Source of the DNA: Palaemon carinicauda
Lineage: Eukaryota; Arthropoda; Malacostraca; Decapoda; Palaemonidae
Direction: 5' to 3'
DNA: 64,000 bases
Assembly (NCBI RefSeq): GCF_036898095.1
Contig: NC_090735.1
Location: 10,796,112 to 10,860,111 of the forward strand
Shown here: positions 24,222 to 35,353 of the stretch, piece after piece
Layout: every line of letters starts with the position of its first letter
Numbering within the stretch: position 1 is the first letter of the stretch
The notes under the pieces: generated by a model
The model's database searches: none
The model's input: the letters and a program-made list of their open reading frames with translations, nothing else
What the model was told of the DNA's origin: nothing
Translations under genes and position numbers: made by a program

Positions 24222-24314
24222 AACTAGAAGCTAGACAACCAATGAAATTTGATTTGACTAGATGCATCAAGTTAGTTCCTAAGTTCAAAGAGACTGAAGT
24301 TGACGTGTTTTTTT

Positions 24315-25730
24315 AAGAATTTCGAAGACTTGGCTTCTTACATGAAATGGCCTCTTGAACAATGGGTGTGGCTCATTAAGCCTAAGTTGGTCGGGAAGGC
24401 TGCCACTGTTGTTGGTAGTCTGGTAGGCGAATCGAGCTATATGGTAATCAAAAAAGCTGTTTTAGATGCATATGCTGTAACTAGTGAAGGTTATCGTCAA
24501 AAGTTTCGTAATTATGTTAAGCCCCATGTTAAGACTTGGACTGAATTTGCTGCAGAAAAATTAAGGTTGTTTAAGAAGTGGCTTGACTCAGAAGATGTAG
24601 TTACTTATGAGGAATTAATTAATCTCATTGTAACTGAGGAATTTAAGAGACGTCTCCCTCAAAATATCATGTTGTATATAGCTGATAACGAAGAGAAGGA
24701 TCTCAAAAAGGCAGCTGTTTTGGCTGATAACTATTCATTAATACATAAAGGCAGTCTGGGTAATGTAAAACAACATAGAGCAGAACCGCTGGGTGATAAA
24801 GATGGGAAGACTGATAGGGGTTTGTTTTCCAATTATTGTAAGAAGGAAGGCCACATGATTAGTAATTGTCCAAATCCTGCATGTAAGAGGGGAAAAGTGA
24901 CTGAAAACAGAGCTCTAGTTAAGGTGTTCCCAGGACACAAATCAGACGCCGGTAAAGAATCTGCAATGCATCGCCTATCACAGGATAAGAATATGTTTGA
25001 AAAATTCATTTGTAACGGTAAAATATCATTGCACAGTAGTGATAAACCCATTAAAGTAAGAATGTTAAGGGATACAGGTTCAAACCAAAGCATTTTAATT
25101 AAAAGTGTTGTTCCAAATCTCACATTGCTTGATGAAAATGTCATAGTCAGGGATTTAACTGACGCTAAACTATTGCCGCTTACAGAAGTGTTCATGGATT
25201 GTCCGTATGTAACTAGTAAAGTAAAAATGGCTGGTAGAGAAGGGAATTTCCCCTTGCCAAATGTACAAGTGTTACTTGGTAACGATCTTGCTGGAGAACT
25301 GTTGTTACCCAATATGATAATGTATGAAACTCCTGGAATAAAAGAGGAAAGTGAGAATGAAAGAGATCGTGAGTGCGAAAAAGAGGAAAATGAAAAGGAG
25401 TCAAAAGTGGAGGGTTGTCTTAATGTGACGACCCGCAGTATGGTTAACAATGATCGAGTGAAAGTAAGTGTAACCAACCTCACAGATAAAGTACAAATGA
25501 ACAAGAAAAGCCTTGTAAAGTTACAGAGAGAAGATCCAACTTTAAAGGGTGTTTATAAGCAAGCATCGGAGAAAGGAATGGAAAAGGTACCTGGATATTA
25601 CTTTAAGGCTGATGTACTTTTCAGGTTATATAGACCTCTTAGGCTGGGTAATGATGAAACATGGAGTGACAGAGAACAGTTAGTAGTCTCTCATGATTTA
25701 CGTAAAAGATTTATTGGAGCTCGCTCATAA
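24315..25730 (+). pseudogene. gag-pro: gag capsid (SCAN-like), zinc knuckle and protease
   Basis: The capsid region runs from FEDLASYMKW to about 24760. YRQKFRNYVKPHVKTWTEFA and the following residues to KAAVLADNY resemble the SCAN fold. One zinc knuckle follows at about 24828-24870 (YCKKEGHMISNC), but its first Cys is a Ser (TCC, 24828). The aspartic protease has DTGS at 25071-25082 and LLGNDLAG near 25273, and a flap-side region in between. The tail already enters the integrase N-terminus before a frameshift in AAAA at 25704-25707 leads to the stop. Confidence 0.88.
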
Positions 25731-26250
25731 TGTTTATTCACATTTTGGAATTACTAAAACTTACAACCGCTTAGCTTATGATTTTTTCTGGCCTAAAATG
25801 AAGGCGGATGTTGTAAATTTCATTAAACATTGTCATATTTGTCAAATTGCTGGTAAGTCTAATGAGGTTATACCAAAGGCACCTTTGAATCCTATTATTG
25901 TACCTCATGAGCCATTCCATCGAATTATCATGGATTGTGTATGTCCACTGCCTAAGACAAAGAAAGGTAATCAATATCTTGTGACTATAATGTGCCCTAC
26001 CTCACGATTTCCTATTGCACTTCCAGTCAGGAATATTTCCTCTAAAAATGTTCTTAACCACTTACTCAAAGTATTTACAACTTACGGGTTTCCTAAGGAA
26101 ATCCAGTGTGATAGGGGCACTAATTTTACTAGTGATGTTTTTCAGAAAACTATGAATGAGTTGTGTATAAAAGTGTCTCTCATCTCCTTATCACCCAGAA
26201 TCTCAGGGAGCATTAGAACGGCATCATCAGACTTTAAAGTCGTTGCCTAG
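25693..26250 (+). pseudogene. pol: Integrase: H2C2 finger and first catalytic residues
   Basis: It continues the domain in the next frame. The zinc finger (AHNVYSHFG and HCHICQ) is intact. The core carries the first Asp in MDCVCPLP and the second in CDRGTNF. The frame is lost near 26177-26190. The third catalytic residue (Glu in QGALERHHQ) lies in the neighbouring frame at about 26215. Confidence 0.88.
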
Positions 26251-26545
26251 GAAATTTTGTATTGAATCTAAATCTGATTGGGATGAAGGCATAGACTATT
26301 TACTATTTGTAATTAGGGAAGTACCTTCTGAGTCTCTAGGTGTATCACCTTTTGAAATGCTATACAGTCGTAAAGTACGTGGTCCTTTACAAGTAGTTAA
26401 AGATAAGTTACTTGACAAGTATAACGTAGAGGCTATAACAGTGAGTCAGTACCTACAGAAATTACAGGGAAATATTAATAAGATTCATAAATTTGCTCTA
26501 AACAACTTGTGTAAAAATCAAGAAGAGATGAAAATTAGGTATTGA
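26243..26545 (+). pseudogene. pol: Integrase core, C-terminal part
   Basis: Contains the segment after the catalytic Glu, with GVSPFEMLYSRKVRGPL typical of Gypsy-type integrases. It ends at a stop near 26543 after another frameshift. It overlaps the upstream segment in a different phase. Confidence 0.85.
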
Positions 26546-26558
26546 TAAAAACAGTAAA

Positions 26559-28268
26559 GATAGGAAGTTTAATGTGGGAGATTTAGTCTTGGCCTTCTAT
26601 CCCATTACTGGTTCTCCTTTTAAAAGTAAGTTTTCTGGCCCTTATGTTATACAGAAACTTTTAAATAATCAGAATTATATAATAAAAACTCCAGATAGAC
26701 ATAAAAGCACTCAGTTAGTCCATGTCAATATGCTTAAAGAATATCATGCCGATTCCTCTGCTGCTCTATTTTGTTCCAGAGACACTGATATTGTAAAACA
26801 AAAGTCCACCACCTTAAAGGATGTAAATTCTTTAGGCCTAGATGAAATCCCATCTTGGACTGACTTTTCTAATAAAGAAATCTTAGAATCTCTTCCGCAG
26901 TATCTAAAGCACCTAATTGAGGAGCAACGGTGTGATATTAAGAATCTGCTACGACAGTATGAAGATGTATGCAGTGATAATCCCCGAGAGTGCAGTTTTA
27001 TTTCTCACGACATTGAGTTATTACCAGGAACTCGTCCTATACGACAAAACTTCTATCGAACCAATTTTGAAAAACGGAAGGTAATGCAAGAAGAGGTCGA
27101 GTATCTACTGAAGCATAAACTTGCTCTGCCAAGCAAGTCTTCTTGGGCTTCTCCTTGCTTACAAGTGCCCAAGTCTAATGATAAGGTCAGGTTATGTACA
27201 GACTATAGAAAATTAAATTTGGTAACCATAAAAGACAGTTATCCCCTGCCACGTATTGATGATATACTGGACTCCATTGGTAAGTCGAAATATTTAACCC
27301 AAGTCGATATGCTGAAGGGTTATTATCAAGTCCCATTGTCAGGGAGAGCGAAGGAGATGTCCGCCTTTATTACTCCCTTTGGGTTGTTCCAATATGAAAG
27401 ACTTCCTTTTGGTCTGTGCAATGCACCTGCCACATTTCAGAGAATGGTAAATGATGTCGTAAGAGATCTGGATGGGGTTTACGGTTACCTGGATGACATT
27501 CTTGTAGAATCTGACACATGGGAGGAACATCTTGGTAAGCTTAAAGCACTTCTTGATAGATTTAGAAGGTTGGGTTTAACAATAAATCTTGCTAAATCAA
27601 ACTTTGCTAGAGCTCGTGTAAAGTACTTGGGACATGTTATTGGAAGCGGGGAAATCTTGCCTAAAACCACTAACATAGAAGCTATATTAAATTATCCCGT
27701 ACCTACAAACAGAAAAGAAGTAATGAGATTCATTGGAATGACCTCATATTACCGCAGATTTTGCAAGAATTTCAGTAATGTAGCTCATCCGTTGATAAAC
27801 TTGACTAGTACTAAGACCAAATTCGTATGGGATGAATCTTGTCAGGACTCCTTCAAACAGATCAAAAGCCTACTTTGCTGTAAACCAGTATTAACAACTC
27901 CTGATCCTTCAAAACCCTTTGTTCTTCAGGTAGATGCATGTGACTACAAGGTTGGTGCTGTCCTCCTACAAGAGAAGCCTGAAACAAACTTGCTTCACCC
28001 TGTGTCTTACTATTCAGGCACGTTGAAGAAGCACCAAAGGTCGCTATCTACTGTGGAGAAAGAGCTCCAAGCTATAGTACAAGCCTTGCAGAAATACGAA
28101 GTCTACGTTTCCATAAATAACCCCATTACTGAGTACACCGACCACAACCCCCTCGTCTTCTTGAACAGAGCTCGAAATATGAACCAGAAAATTAAGATGG
28201 TCTCTCTACTTGCAAAACTTCAATATCAGTGTTCAGCACATTCGTGGTCAAGACAATCGTATAGCTGA
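26559..28268 (+). pseudogene. pol: Integrase GPY tail, reverse transcriptase, RNase H
   Basis: The GPY module (KFSGPYVIQKLL, about 26629-26664) closes integrase. RT follows from about 27010, with SSWASPCLQVPKSND, LCTDYRKLN, QVDMLKGYYQ, PFGLCNAPATFQ and the catalytic YLDD at 27485-27496. RNase H has DACDYKVGAV, EKELQAIVQA and YTDHNPL. The frame breaks at about 28205-28230. Placing integrase upstream of RT is unusual for a Gypsy-type RT. Confidence 0.93.
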
Positions 28269-28314
28269 TGCACTGTCAAGAACACCCTTACCAGGGAATA
28301 TCGTACCTTCATAG
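28222..28314 (+). pseudogene. pol: RNase H C-terminal end in shifted frame
   Basis: Carries HIRGQDNRIADALSR, the usual end of Gypsy RNase H including its last Asp, one frame away from the preceding segment. It stops at TAG 28312-28314. Confidence 0.85.
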
Positions 28315-28331
28315 GTTAAGATCTCTTCAGC

Positions 28332-28341
28332 AGGGAGGAGA
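28332..28341 (+). promoter_or_regulatory. Polypurine tract
   Basis: AGGGAGGAGA directly abuts the 3' LTR. This is the expected plus-strand primer site. Confidence 0.88.
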
Positions 28342-28835
28342 TGTCAAGTACCGGCTTTCTTTATTAATTAAACGGATCCGTGAACATATTGTATATACCT
28401 AAATAAATAACTAATGGTAACCTTCTTTCGTAAAGTACGAAATTCTGAAATTAAGTTAAAATGTAGCTCTCCAGTATCCTTGTGAAACCTACCTTCTGAT
28501 TCCCCCTCCTGTCTCGTTCTCTTTACTCCCCCTCTCCCCCCATCCCCACCTCACGTTTTCCTTCGCTCTGGCTTATTTGCCACCTGTGTGTCTCGTCCCA
28601 GCTCCTGCCTCGTAAGCGCTTGTTAAGAACTTCTCTGTTCATTGTGAGTACGGTTATTATACCATATAATATTTTGGATTTGGTATTGGGCAGAATATTT
28701 AGTTTTTTATGTTGGTTATGTTAATTAATTGGTAATATTTTTATATGTGAAGTTTTGTTAATTAAATGTAATTGTTTTATTGTTTTTTCCATATAACCTA
28801 TTGTTAATTTTGTGGATTTAACTTGAACCTTGACA
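28342..28835 (+). repeat. 3' LTR (494 bp)
   Basis: About 97 percent identical to the 5' LTR by eye. It is 2 nt shorter owing to one indel (cgtaaagtacg versus cgtaataagtac). Confidence 0.95.
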
Positions 28836-28839
28836 GTAG
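28836..28839. repeat. Target-site duplication GTAG (right)
   Basis: Partner of 22647-22650. The array sequence resumes with cctgatatattagggc. Confidence 0.9.
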
Positions 28840-29140
28840 CCTGATATATTAGGGCTTTAAAAATTTCCAGATTTACCTAAGGCACTAAATCAAAGTATAG
28901 TAGTGGCACCCTTGTGTGCTATAGGGCTATGAAGGAATTAAACTCATCTCAGAAAGGGATTTACTGACATGAATGAAGGTGGGAGGGGATAATGGTCTAT
29001 AACTTCGTTCTTGGAATAGTGGCTAAGTCTCTTAAGATCAGGATACAAAAAACACTTCTTATCCAGTTCTAAATACCTACCCACCCATCCCTACACTAAT
29101 GAAATATTTTTGCTTAGTACATAATCTCATAAATCTATAT

Positions 29141-29660
29141 CTTAATACATTACTATTATTATGATTACTAGCTAGTTGGAAAAGCAGGATTCTATTAGCC
29201 CAAATGCCCCAAAAGAGGAAATAGCCCAATGAGGAAAGGAAATAAGGAAGCAGATAGAATAGAGTGCCTGGGTGTACCCTCAAAAAAGAGAACTCTATCC
29301 CCAAGATAGTGGAAGACCATGGACATGGTACAGAAGCTATGGCACTACCCAAGACTAAAGAGTAGTGGTTTGATTTTGGAGTGTCCTTCTAGAAAAGTTG
29401 GTTACTATAGCTAAAGAGTCTCTTCTACCCTTAACAAATGAAAAGTAGCCAATGAACAAATACAGTGCAATAGTTAACACCTTGAATGAAGAAGATTATT
29501 CGGGTTATCTTGGTGCAGCCAGCAAAGGAAAAATGAGCTGTAACAAGAGGGATTCAATGCAGTCCTATCTGGCCAGTCAAAGGACCCAGTAACTCTCTGG
29601 TGGTAGAATCTCAACAGGTGGCTGATGCCTTGGTCAACCTACTACCTAAATAGGTTCAAA
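29141..29660 (-). mobile_element. LINE 3'-tail relic, less deleted copy
   Basis: Only unit 4 keeps the segment ttggaaaagcaggattctat through gtgcctgggtgtaccctc (29173-29280). It therefore shows the older form from which the other units lost about 100 bp. Confidence 0.75.
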
Positions 29661-30628
29661 TAATACTGTAAACCAATACAATCCCTTTTAAATAGGACGG
29701 GATAAAATCACTTAATGGATCTTGAGAGAGAAGTGCAAGTGGGTCTGCCTTATTTATCTCTATTAGTATCTTGCGTTATCTTTCTCCAAGCACGCTATAC
29801 TTTGAAGGGCCAATTTCATTTATTTTCACACTAAAAACTTTAGGGTTATTTTAATTATACACCTATGAAAAAAACGCTGCATCTCTTTTATGATAATAAA
29901 AAAGTGCTCTTACCAACCAATTACCAATAAAAAAAGTGATCAGTTGATAAACCACAATACCTAAAACGAGGTTGAAAAACCAGATCTTAGTTACTAACTC
30001 TTCTATGTTAGCTGAGTGAGGCATGATTCTGCCACTATAATAATGAATCCGATTAATCAACATGTCACCATTCTCGAAAATTATTGGAAATATTCCCTAT
30101 CAATTAACAAAAATTGAAACATTTCAGCAAAATCATTTCAATCAAATGTGGCGATCTAAAAAAAAAGAAGAATCGGACAAAGTTCTTGACTAAAATATAA
30201 TTTCCTATAAATGCAGCCGTGCTTTGTAAGTCATGAAACTGCAGATGAATAACTACTTATAACTATGAGAGCAGTAAACTATACAATTTTGAGAATGGTG
30301 TACAAACTCAACGAATTAAAATTACATTGGATTTATGATATACACATCCGAGCTGATAGCAATTGCCATCTTGGTACTTGAAGATGTGCGCTATCTTATT
30401 AACATGGAAAATGGTATAATTATATCTGGCCTATTTTTCGCCAAGAGTTTTATTATTTTTCGTGCTCACCCTTTTCAACAGTCCAATTTAGAAGGGTCAA
30501 ATACATTCTACTTAAATTAATGATGCTGGAGCGCAGTTGGATTATCTTGATGGAAATCCCATACTGGAGCGCAGTTGCACAACTTGATAGAAATCCCTTT
30601 GAGTAACAGGTCTACTTGAACTAGTCAT

Positions 30629-30701
30629 AGTCCGCACACGGATTTGAACCCTGGCCCCTTAGGTCAATGGCCCAATGCTCTACCAACTGAGCTATCCAGG
30701 C
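30629..30701 (-). pseudogene. tRNA-like relic, type A
   Basis: The only type A relic in unit 5. Loop CCATTGA. Confidence 0.75.
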
Positions 30702-30942
30702 ATGAATTGCAAGCAATGAAAATTAGGATTTAAATTGATAGATAAAGTAGATGATGCCCTACTCTGTCAAAATACAAACATGATTCCCTATAAATCTTCA
30801 AATATCATCCATCAGCCTCTTCGTTCACATCAATAGACGGTTTTACTTCATCAATAATCTCTTAAGTTCTATCACATTTCTTTGCATAGGTAGTGACTCC
30901 TCAAGGATACGGCAGTTCACTTTTTTCATTAAAGGCGGAATA

Positions 30943-30945
<3 letters not shown>

Positions 30946-31032
<87 letters not shown>
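30946..31032. repeat. (GA)n microsatellite
   Basis: About 37 repeats and then an interrupted end (ggagagacagacag). The GGA prefix seen in units 1 and 2 is reduced. Confidence 0.96.
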
Positions 31033-31069
31033 CAGACAGAAACTCGCTCTTCCATACTTGAACTGACAT

Positions 31070-31142
31070 TGCCGGAACAGGACTTAGAACTCTAGACCCT
31101 TAGGTTAAAAGCCCAAGGCTCTACCGACTGAGCTATTCGGGC
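31070..31142 (-). pseudogene. tRNA-Lys relic, type C
   Basis: Unit-5 copy with an additional D-stem-adjacent change (caaggctctacc). Confidence 0.75.
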
Positions 31143-31336
31143 TTGAATAGCAAGTAAAGAAAACGATTATTTAATCTGTCATAATCTCCAAATACCACCA
31201 GCTTCTCCATCCACACAAATGGACGTTTTCACTTTGTCTACAATCTCTGATTTATATCACAATTCTCTGCACAGGAGGTGACTTTTAAATGATACTGTAT
31301 ATCGTTTATTTTTTCATTGGAGGTTGAATAAGCAGA

Positions 31337-31340
<4 letters not shown>

Positions 31341-31406
<66 letters not shown>
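31341..31406. repeat. (GA)n microsatellite
   Basis: Thirty-three uninterrupted repeats in unit 5. Confidence 0.97.
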
Positions 31407-31410
<4 letters not shown>

Positions 31411-31687
31411 ACTCATCACTTGCTGGATGAGGCTTAATTTTGTCAAATAAGAAACTGAAACTGATTAATTAGAGTGTCACACATCACAACTTCCTAGAAC
31501 AAATTATTTACCAAACACGAAACTGACACTTCAAAGTCAACATTTCAATCAAAATAATCCCCATAAAAGTATTCATAAGAACTCCATACAATCTTACAGA
31601 AAGGGCTTTGCCTTGCAGATAAATACTCAGCTATAACTATGACGACAGAAGTTTATATATTCGGAGGGTGAGTGCAAATTGAAGAAG

Positions 31688-31713
31688 AAAAAAAAAAAAA
31701 AAAAAAAAAAAAA
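31688..31713. repeat. Poly(A) run, 26 nt
   Basis: Same location in unit 5 as the poly(A) of unit 4. Confidence 0.9.
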
Positions 31714-31979
31714 CATTCATGACATGCAACTCAAGAAAAAAGAGATTAGAGATAGATTATATCACCACAGTCTTACTTGGTAATTGAAGGAGCTATGGGG
31801 TCACAAATCTCACATGGAAAACTATACAAGTATGTCTACATTATTTTTCTCAATAATTTTTTCAATACATTTTTGGATACTTTAGGTTTGAAGGGGTTGA
31901 CTAACTCTCATACAAGTACAAGTGGCTTGACTTTTTTTAGGATATTCCTCTGAATAATGGACAAGCATGAAAAGGTCAT

Positions 31980-32052
31980 CGCCCGAACAGGGACTTGAAC
32001 CCTGGACCCTTAGGTTAAAAGCCTAATGCTCTACCGACTGAGCTATCCGGGC
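31980..32052 (-). tRNA. tRNA-Lys (UUU), intact, first of tandem pair
   Basis: Consensus 73 nt with TTTT downstream. It is exactly 330 bp from the next copy. Confidence 0.95.
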
Positions 32053-32309
32053 TTGAAAAGCCTGCTACAAAAATCAGGATTTAAGATTATATCACCACAG
32101 TCTTACTTGGTAATTGAAGAAGCTATGGGGTCACAAATCTCACATGGAAAACTATACAAGTATGTCTACATTATTTTTCTCAATAATTTTTTCCATACAT
32201 TTTTGGATACTTTAGGTTTGAAGGGGTTGACTAACTCTCATACAAGTACAAGTGGCTTGACTTTTTTTAGGATATTCCTCTGAATAATGGACAAGCATGA
32301 AAAGGTCAT

Positions 32310-32382
32310 CGCCCGAACAGGGACTTGAACCCTGGACCCTTAGGTTAAAAGCCTAATGCTCTACCGACTGAGCTATCCGGGC
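32310..32382 (-). tRNA. tRNA-Lys (UUU), intact, second of tandem pair
   Basis: Consensus 73 nt with TTTT downstream. It arose by the local 330-bp duplication. Confidence 0.95.
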
Positions 32383-33356
32383 TTGAAAAGCCTGCTACAA
32401 AAATCAGGATTTAAAGTAGCAGATATGTGATGATTTATCCTATCAAAATACAACTAAGACCATATCTCCAAACACCACCAGCCTCTCTGTCATCACCTTT
32501 AAATGTTTTCACTCCATCAGTAATCTCAGAGTTCTATTAGATTTCCCTGCATAGGTGGTGACTTTTCAATGATACTGTACTTTACTTTTTTAATTGGAGG
32601 TGGAATAATCAGATGAAGGGTCTCAAGAGGAGGTGAAATAATCAAATGAGGAGTCTAAGAGATAGAATGAGGTTGAAAAACTAGATGAGAGTTACTAACT
32701 CTTACATGTTTGCTGAGTGAGGCATAATTTTATCACGAAGATACTGAAACTGATTAATCCCCACGTCTCCAATCTCAAAACTATTGTTAATCAAATAAGG
32801 AAATTGACTTCAACCCTAGCAATTAAATCAAATATGATGATATAAAAAAATATCAATACGAGAAAACTTTAATCAACCCAAAAATTCATATCAATACAGT
32901 CGTGCTTTGTAAACCACAGGTACTCATGCTGTCAAGAGCAAAAAAACGCGTGATCAGAAAGAGGAAGACGCATGATTGCACCTTCATGCATGTAGAAACT
33001 CCTCTGTTGAGAGATTGCAACAAGTAAGATCTTACATCTTACTAGAATGTCTAGACTGGAGTGAATTCTTTGGCCCACAGATCTGAGAGTTCGCTCTGCC
33101 CAGGCCACACGACCAAGCTCTCACCATGGTTTACTTCAGTTAAGTTCTTAATCTTTGAGGGCCAACAAAATGCTATCAATGACCGTAGGTGCCACTGTTG
33201 GAGAAGCCACTGCAGTCTTTCTAAGTTCTTTGCACTTACAAATAAGAATGTCAACAAAGAAACCCAAGAGTATCAGGGTTCTCCACCTCTAAAAGCGCTG
33301 GATCAAGGTCAGGCCCTCTCTCAGGTAGGGGAGGAGGGGAGTGGCTATATCCTGCT

Positions 33357-33509
33357 GAGAGGGTGGTACCCCATGAGGAAAGGGGGAGGGGTAGGAAGAG
33401 CTGAATCTGTGTGTGCATATCTACCTAAAGAGGGGGGTACCCCAAGAGGAAAGGGAGAGGGGTGGGAAGGGTTAAATCTGTGTGTGTGTGCATATCTATC
33501 TAAATATTT
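33357..33509. repeat. Two ~70-bp tandem repeats
   Basis: Unit-5 copy with GT-run length differences. Confidence 0.8.
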
Positions 33510-33612
33510 TGCCATCAATTTTGATGGGTTACATACATTACTGTAGAATAAAACTGGTGGCAGCATCTGCAGACCTCTACATTGGATAACGATAATAACG
33601 TTTGAAAGCAAT

Positions 33613-33671
33613 CGCCCGAAAACATTACTTGAACTCTAGACCTCTAGGTAAGTAGCCTGATATATTAGGGC
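33613..33671 (-). pseudogene. Partial tRNA-Lys relic, type D
   Basis: Unit-5 copy, almost the same as the unit-3 copy. Confidence 0.55.
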
Positions 33672-33960
33672 TCAAAAAAGTTCCCGATTTCCTAAGGCAC
33701 TAAATCAAAGTATAGTAGTGGCACCCTTGTATGCTATAGGGATGTGGAAAAATTAAGCTCAAATCAGAAAGGAATTTACCAACATGAATGAAGGTGGGAG
33801 GGGATAGTGGTATATAACTTCGTTCTTGGAATAATGGCTAAGTCTTTCAAGATCAGGATACAAACAACACTTCTTATCCAGTTCTAAATACCTGCCCCTC
33901 CATCCCTACACTACTGAAATAGTTTTGCTTAGTAAATAATCTCATAAATCTATATCTTAA

Positions 33961-34390
33961 TACATTACTATTATTATGATTACTAGCTAAGCTACAAGCC
34001 TAGTGCAACCTCTAAAAAGAGAACTCTATCCCCAAGACAGTGGAAGACCATGGACATGGTACAGAAGCTATGGCACTATCCAAGACTAAAGAGCAGTGGT
34101 TTGATTTTTGAGTGTCCTTTTAGAAAAGCTGGTTACTATAGCTAACGAGTCTGTTCTACCCTTAACAAGTTTAAAATAGCCAATGAAAAAATACAGTGCA
34201 ATAATTAACACCTTGAATGAAGAAGATTTTTCGGGTTATCTTGGTGCTGTCAGCAAAGGAAAAATAAACTGTAACCAGAGGGATCAAATGCAGTACTATC
34301 TGGCCAGTCAAAAGGACCCAGTAACTCTCCAGTGGTAGAGTCTCAACAGATGGCTGGTGCCTTGGTCAACCTACTACCTAAATAGGTTCA
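33961..34390 (-). mobile_element. LINE 3'-tail relic
   Basis: Unit-5 copy, deleted form. Confidence 0.7.
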
Positions 34391-35353
34391 AATAATACTG
34401 TAAACCAATACAATCCATTTTAAATAGGACGGGATAAAATCACTTAATGGATCTTGAGAGAGAAGTGCAAGTGGGTCTGCCTTATTTATCACTATTAGTA
34501 TCATGCGTTATCTTTCTCCAAGCACGCTATATTTGGAAGGAACAATTTCATTTATTTTCACACTAAAAACTTTAGGGTTATTTTAATTATACACCTATGA
34601 AAAAAAAGCTGCATCTCTTTTATGATAATAAAAAAGTGCTCTTACCAACCAACTACCAATATAAAAAAGTGATCAGTTGATAAACCACAATATCTAAAAC
34701 TGCAGATACAGTATGAAATTTGTCTTCATTCCACTTGATATTAAACTAAAATTTCAAAGGGGACAAGTAAAAAACCGACCATCCATGTCATGGAAAGGGT
34801 AAAAGCGGTGATGTTGTAGCACACTAATTAAAGACACTAAAAAGAAAAAAAAAGATAAATATAGATTCAATCAAAGTTTACAATGATAAACACCAGAGGC
34901 CTTTATATAAAATGTAAGTCAGTTACTACTTACTGATCATGTTCTGTATAATCAAAATCAACATGATGAATTTTTAGAACCATAAATTCTATCCCTCTAA
35001 TTCTTCAAAGAATTGATTTCTGAATATTTTTCTTTTGTACAATGAATTAATTTACTCAGTGACGTTGGAGGTTTAATGTTTTTCCTGCTTAAGTATGATG
35101 TGTTAATTAACCCAAACATCTCGAGAATACATACTGTATACTTAGGGAGAGCATTCTCCTGATGCCCCATTATAAGACTAATCAGGGCATTAATGCCATG
35201 AATTTTGTTTTTTTAATACTCATATCATGCATACTCTTATTACATACAACAAGCTTACTTGTCTGTTTTGACAGCTGTGGTATGTTGCTTAGATATAATG
35301 TCACCAGTGGGTGAATAGTATCTACTCTTGAGATAATACTTTGAAAATGTCAT

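Larger units (their letters stand above)
22651..28835 (+). mobile_element. Gmr1-like Ty3/Gypsy LTR retrotransposon, frameshifted
   Basis: A 6185-bp element with two LTRs of about 495 bp, a tRNA primer-binding site, and a polypurine tract. Domain order is gag, protease, integrase, reverse transcriptase, RNase H. Integrase before RT is the Copia order, yet RT (YLDD) and the integrase GPY-type tail are Gypsy-like. That combination defines the Gmr1 group, first described in deuterostomes. The element is flanked by GTAG on both sides and no envelope gene is present. At least six frameshifts make this copy non-autonomous. The LTRs differ by about 13 substitutions and a 2-nt indel, so the insertion is not brand new. 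Confidence 0.93.
18102..29967 (-). repeat. Macro-unit 4, split by LTR retrotransposon and truncated
   Basis: It has the full module set (Lys, A, B, A, C, Lys, D), but relic D is interrupted by a 6.2-kb retrotransposon. The right end stops abruptly at about 29967 inside the spacer that normally precedes the next Lys gene. Spacers 20897-21444, 21518-22350 and 29661-29967 show no gene. Confidence 0.88.
31755..32414. repeat. 330-bp tandem duplication containing tRNA-Lys
   Basis: Bases 31755-32084 and 32085-32414 match nearly perfectly (one substitution noticed, ttcaatacat versus ttccatacat). The duplication covers the 3' flank and one complete Lys gene per copy. Confidence 0.93.
29968..35353 (-). 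repeat. Macro-unit 5 (starts at a deletion junction)
   Basis: The unit lacks its leading Lys gene and its type B module. Order is A, GA, C, GA, Lys, Lys (330-bp duplication), 65-bp tandem repeat, D relic, LINE tail. Spacers 29968-30628, 32415-33356 and 34391-35353 are non-coding and align with unit 3. Confidence 0.87.

Noticed and set aside
24833..25504. Long minus-strand open frame of 223 codons
   Set aside because: It is the antisense shadow of the gag-protease region, which has clear motifs on the plus strand.
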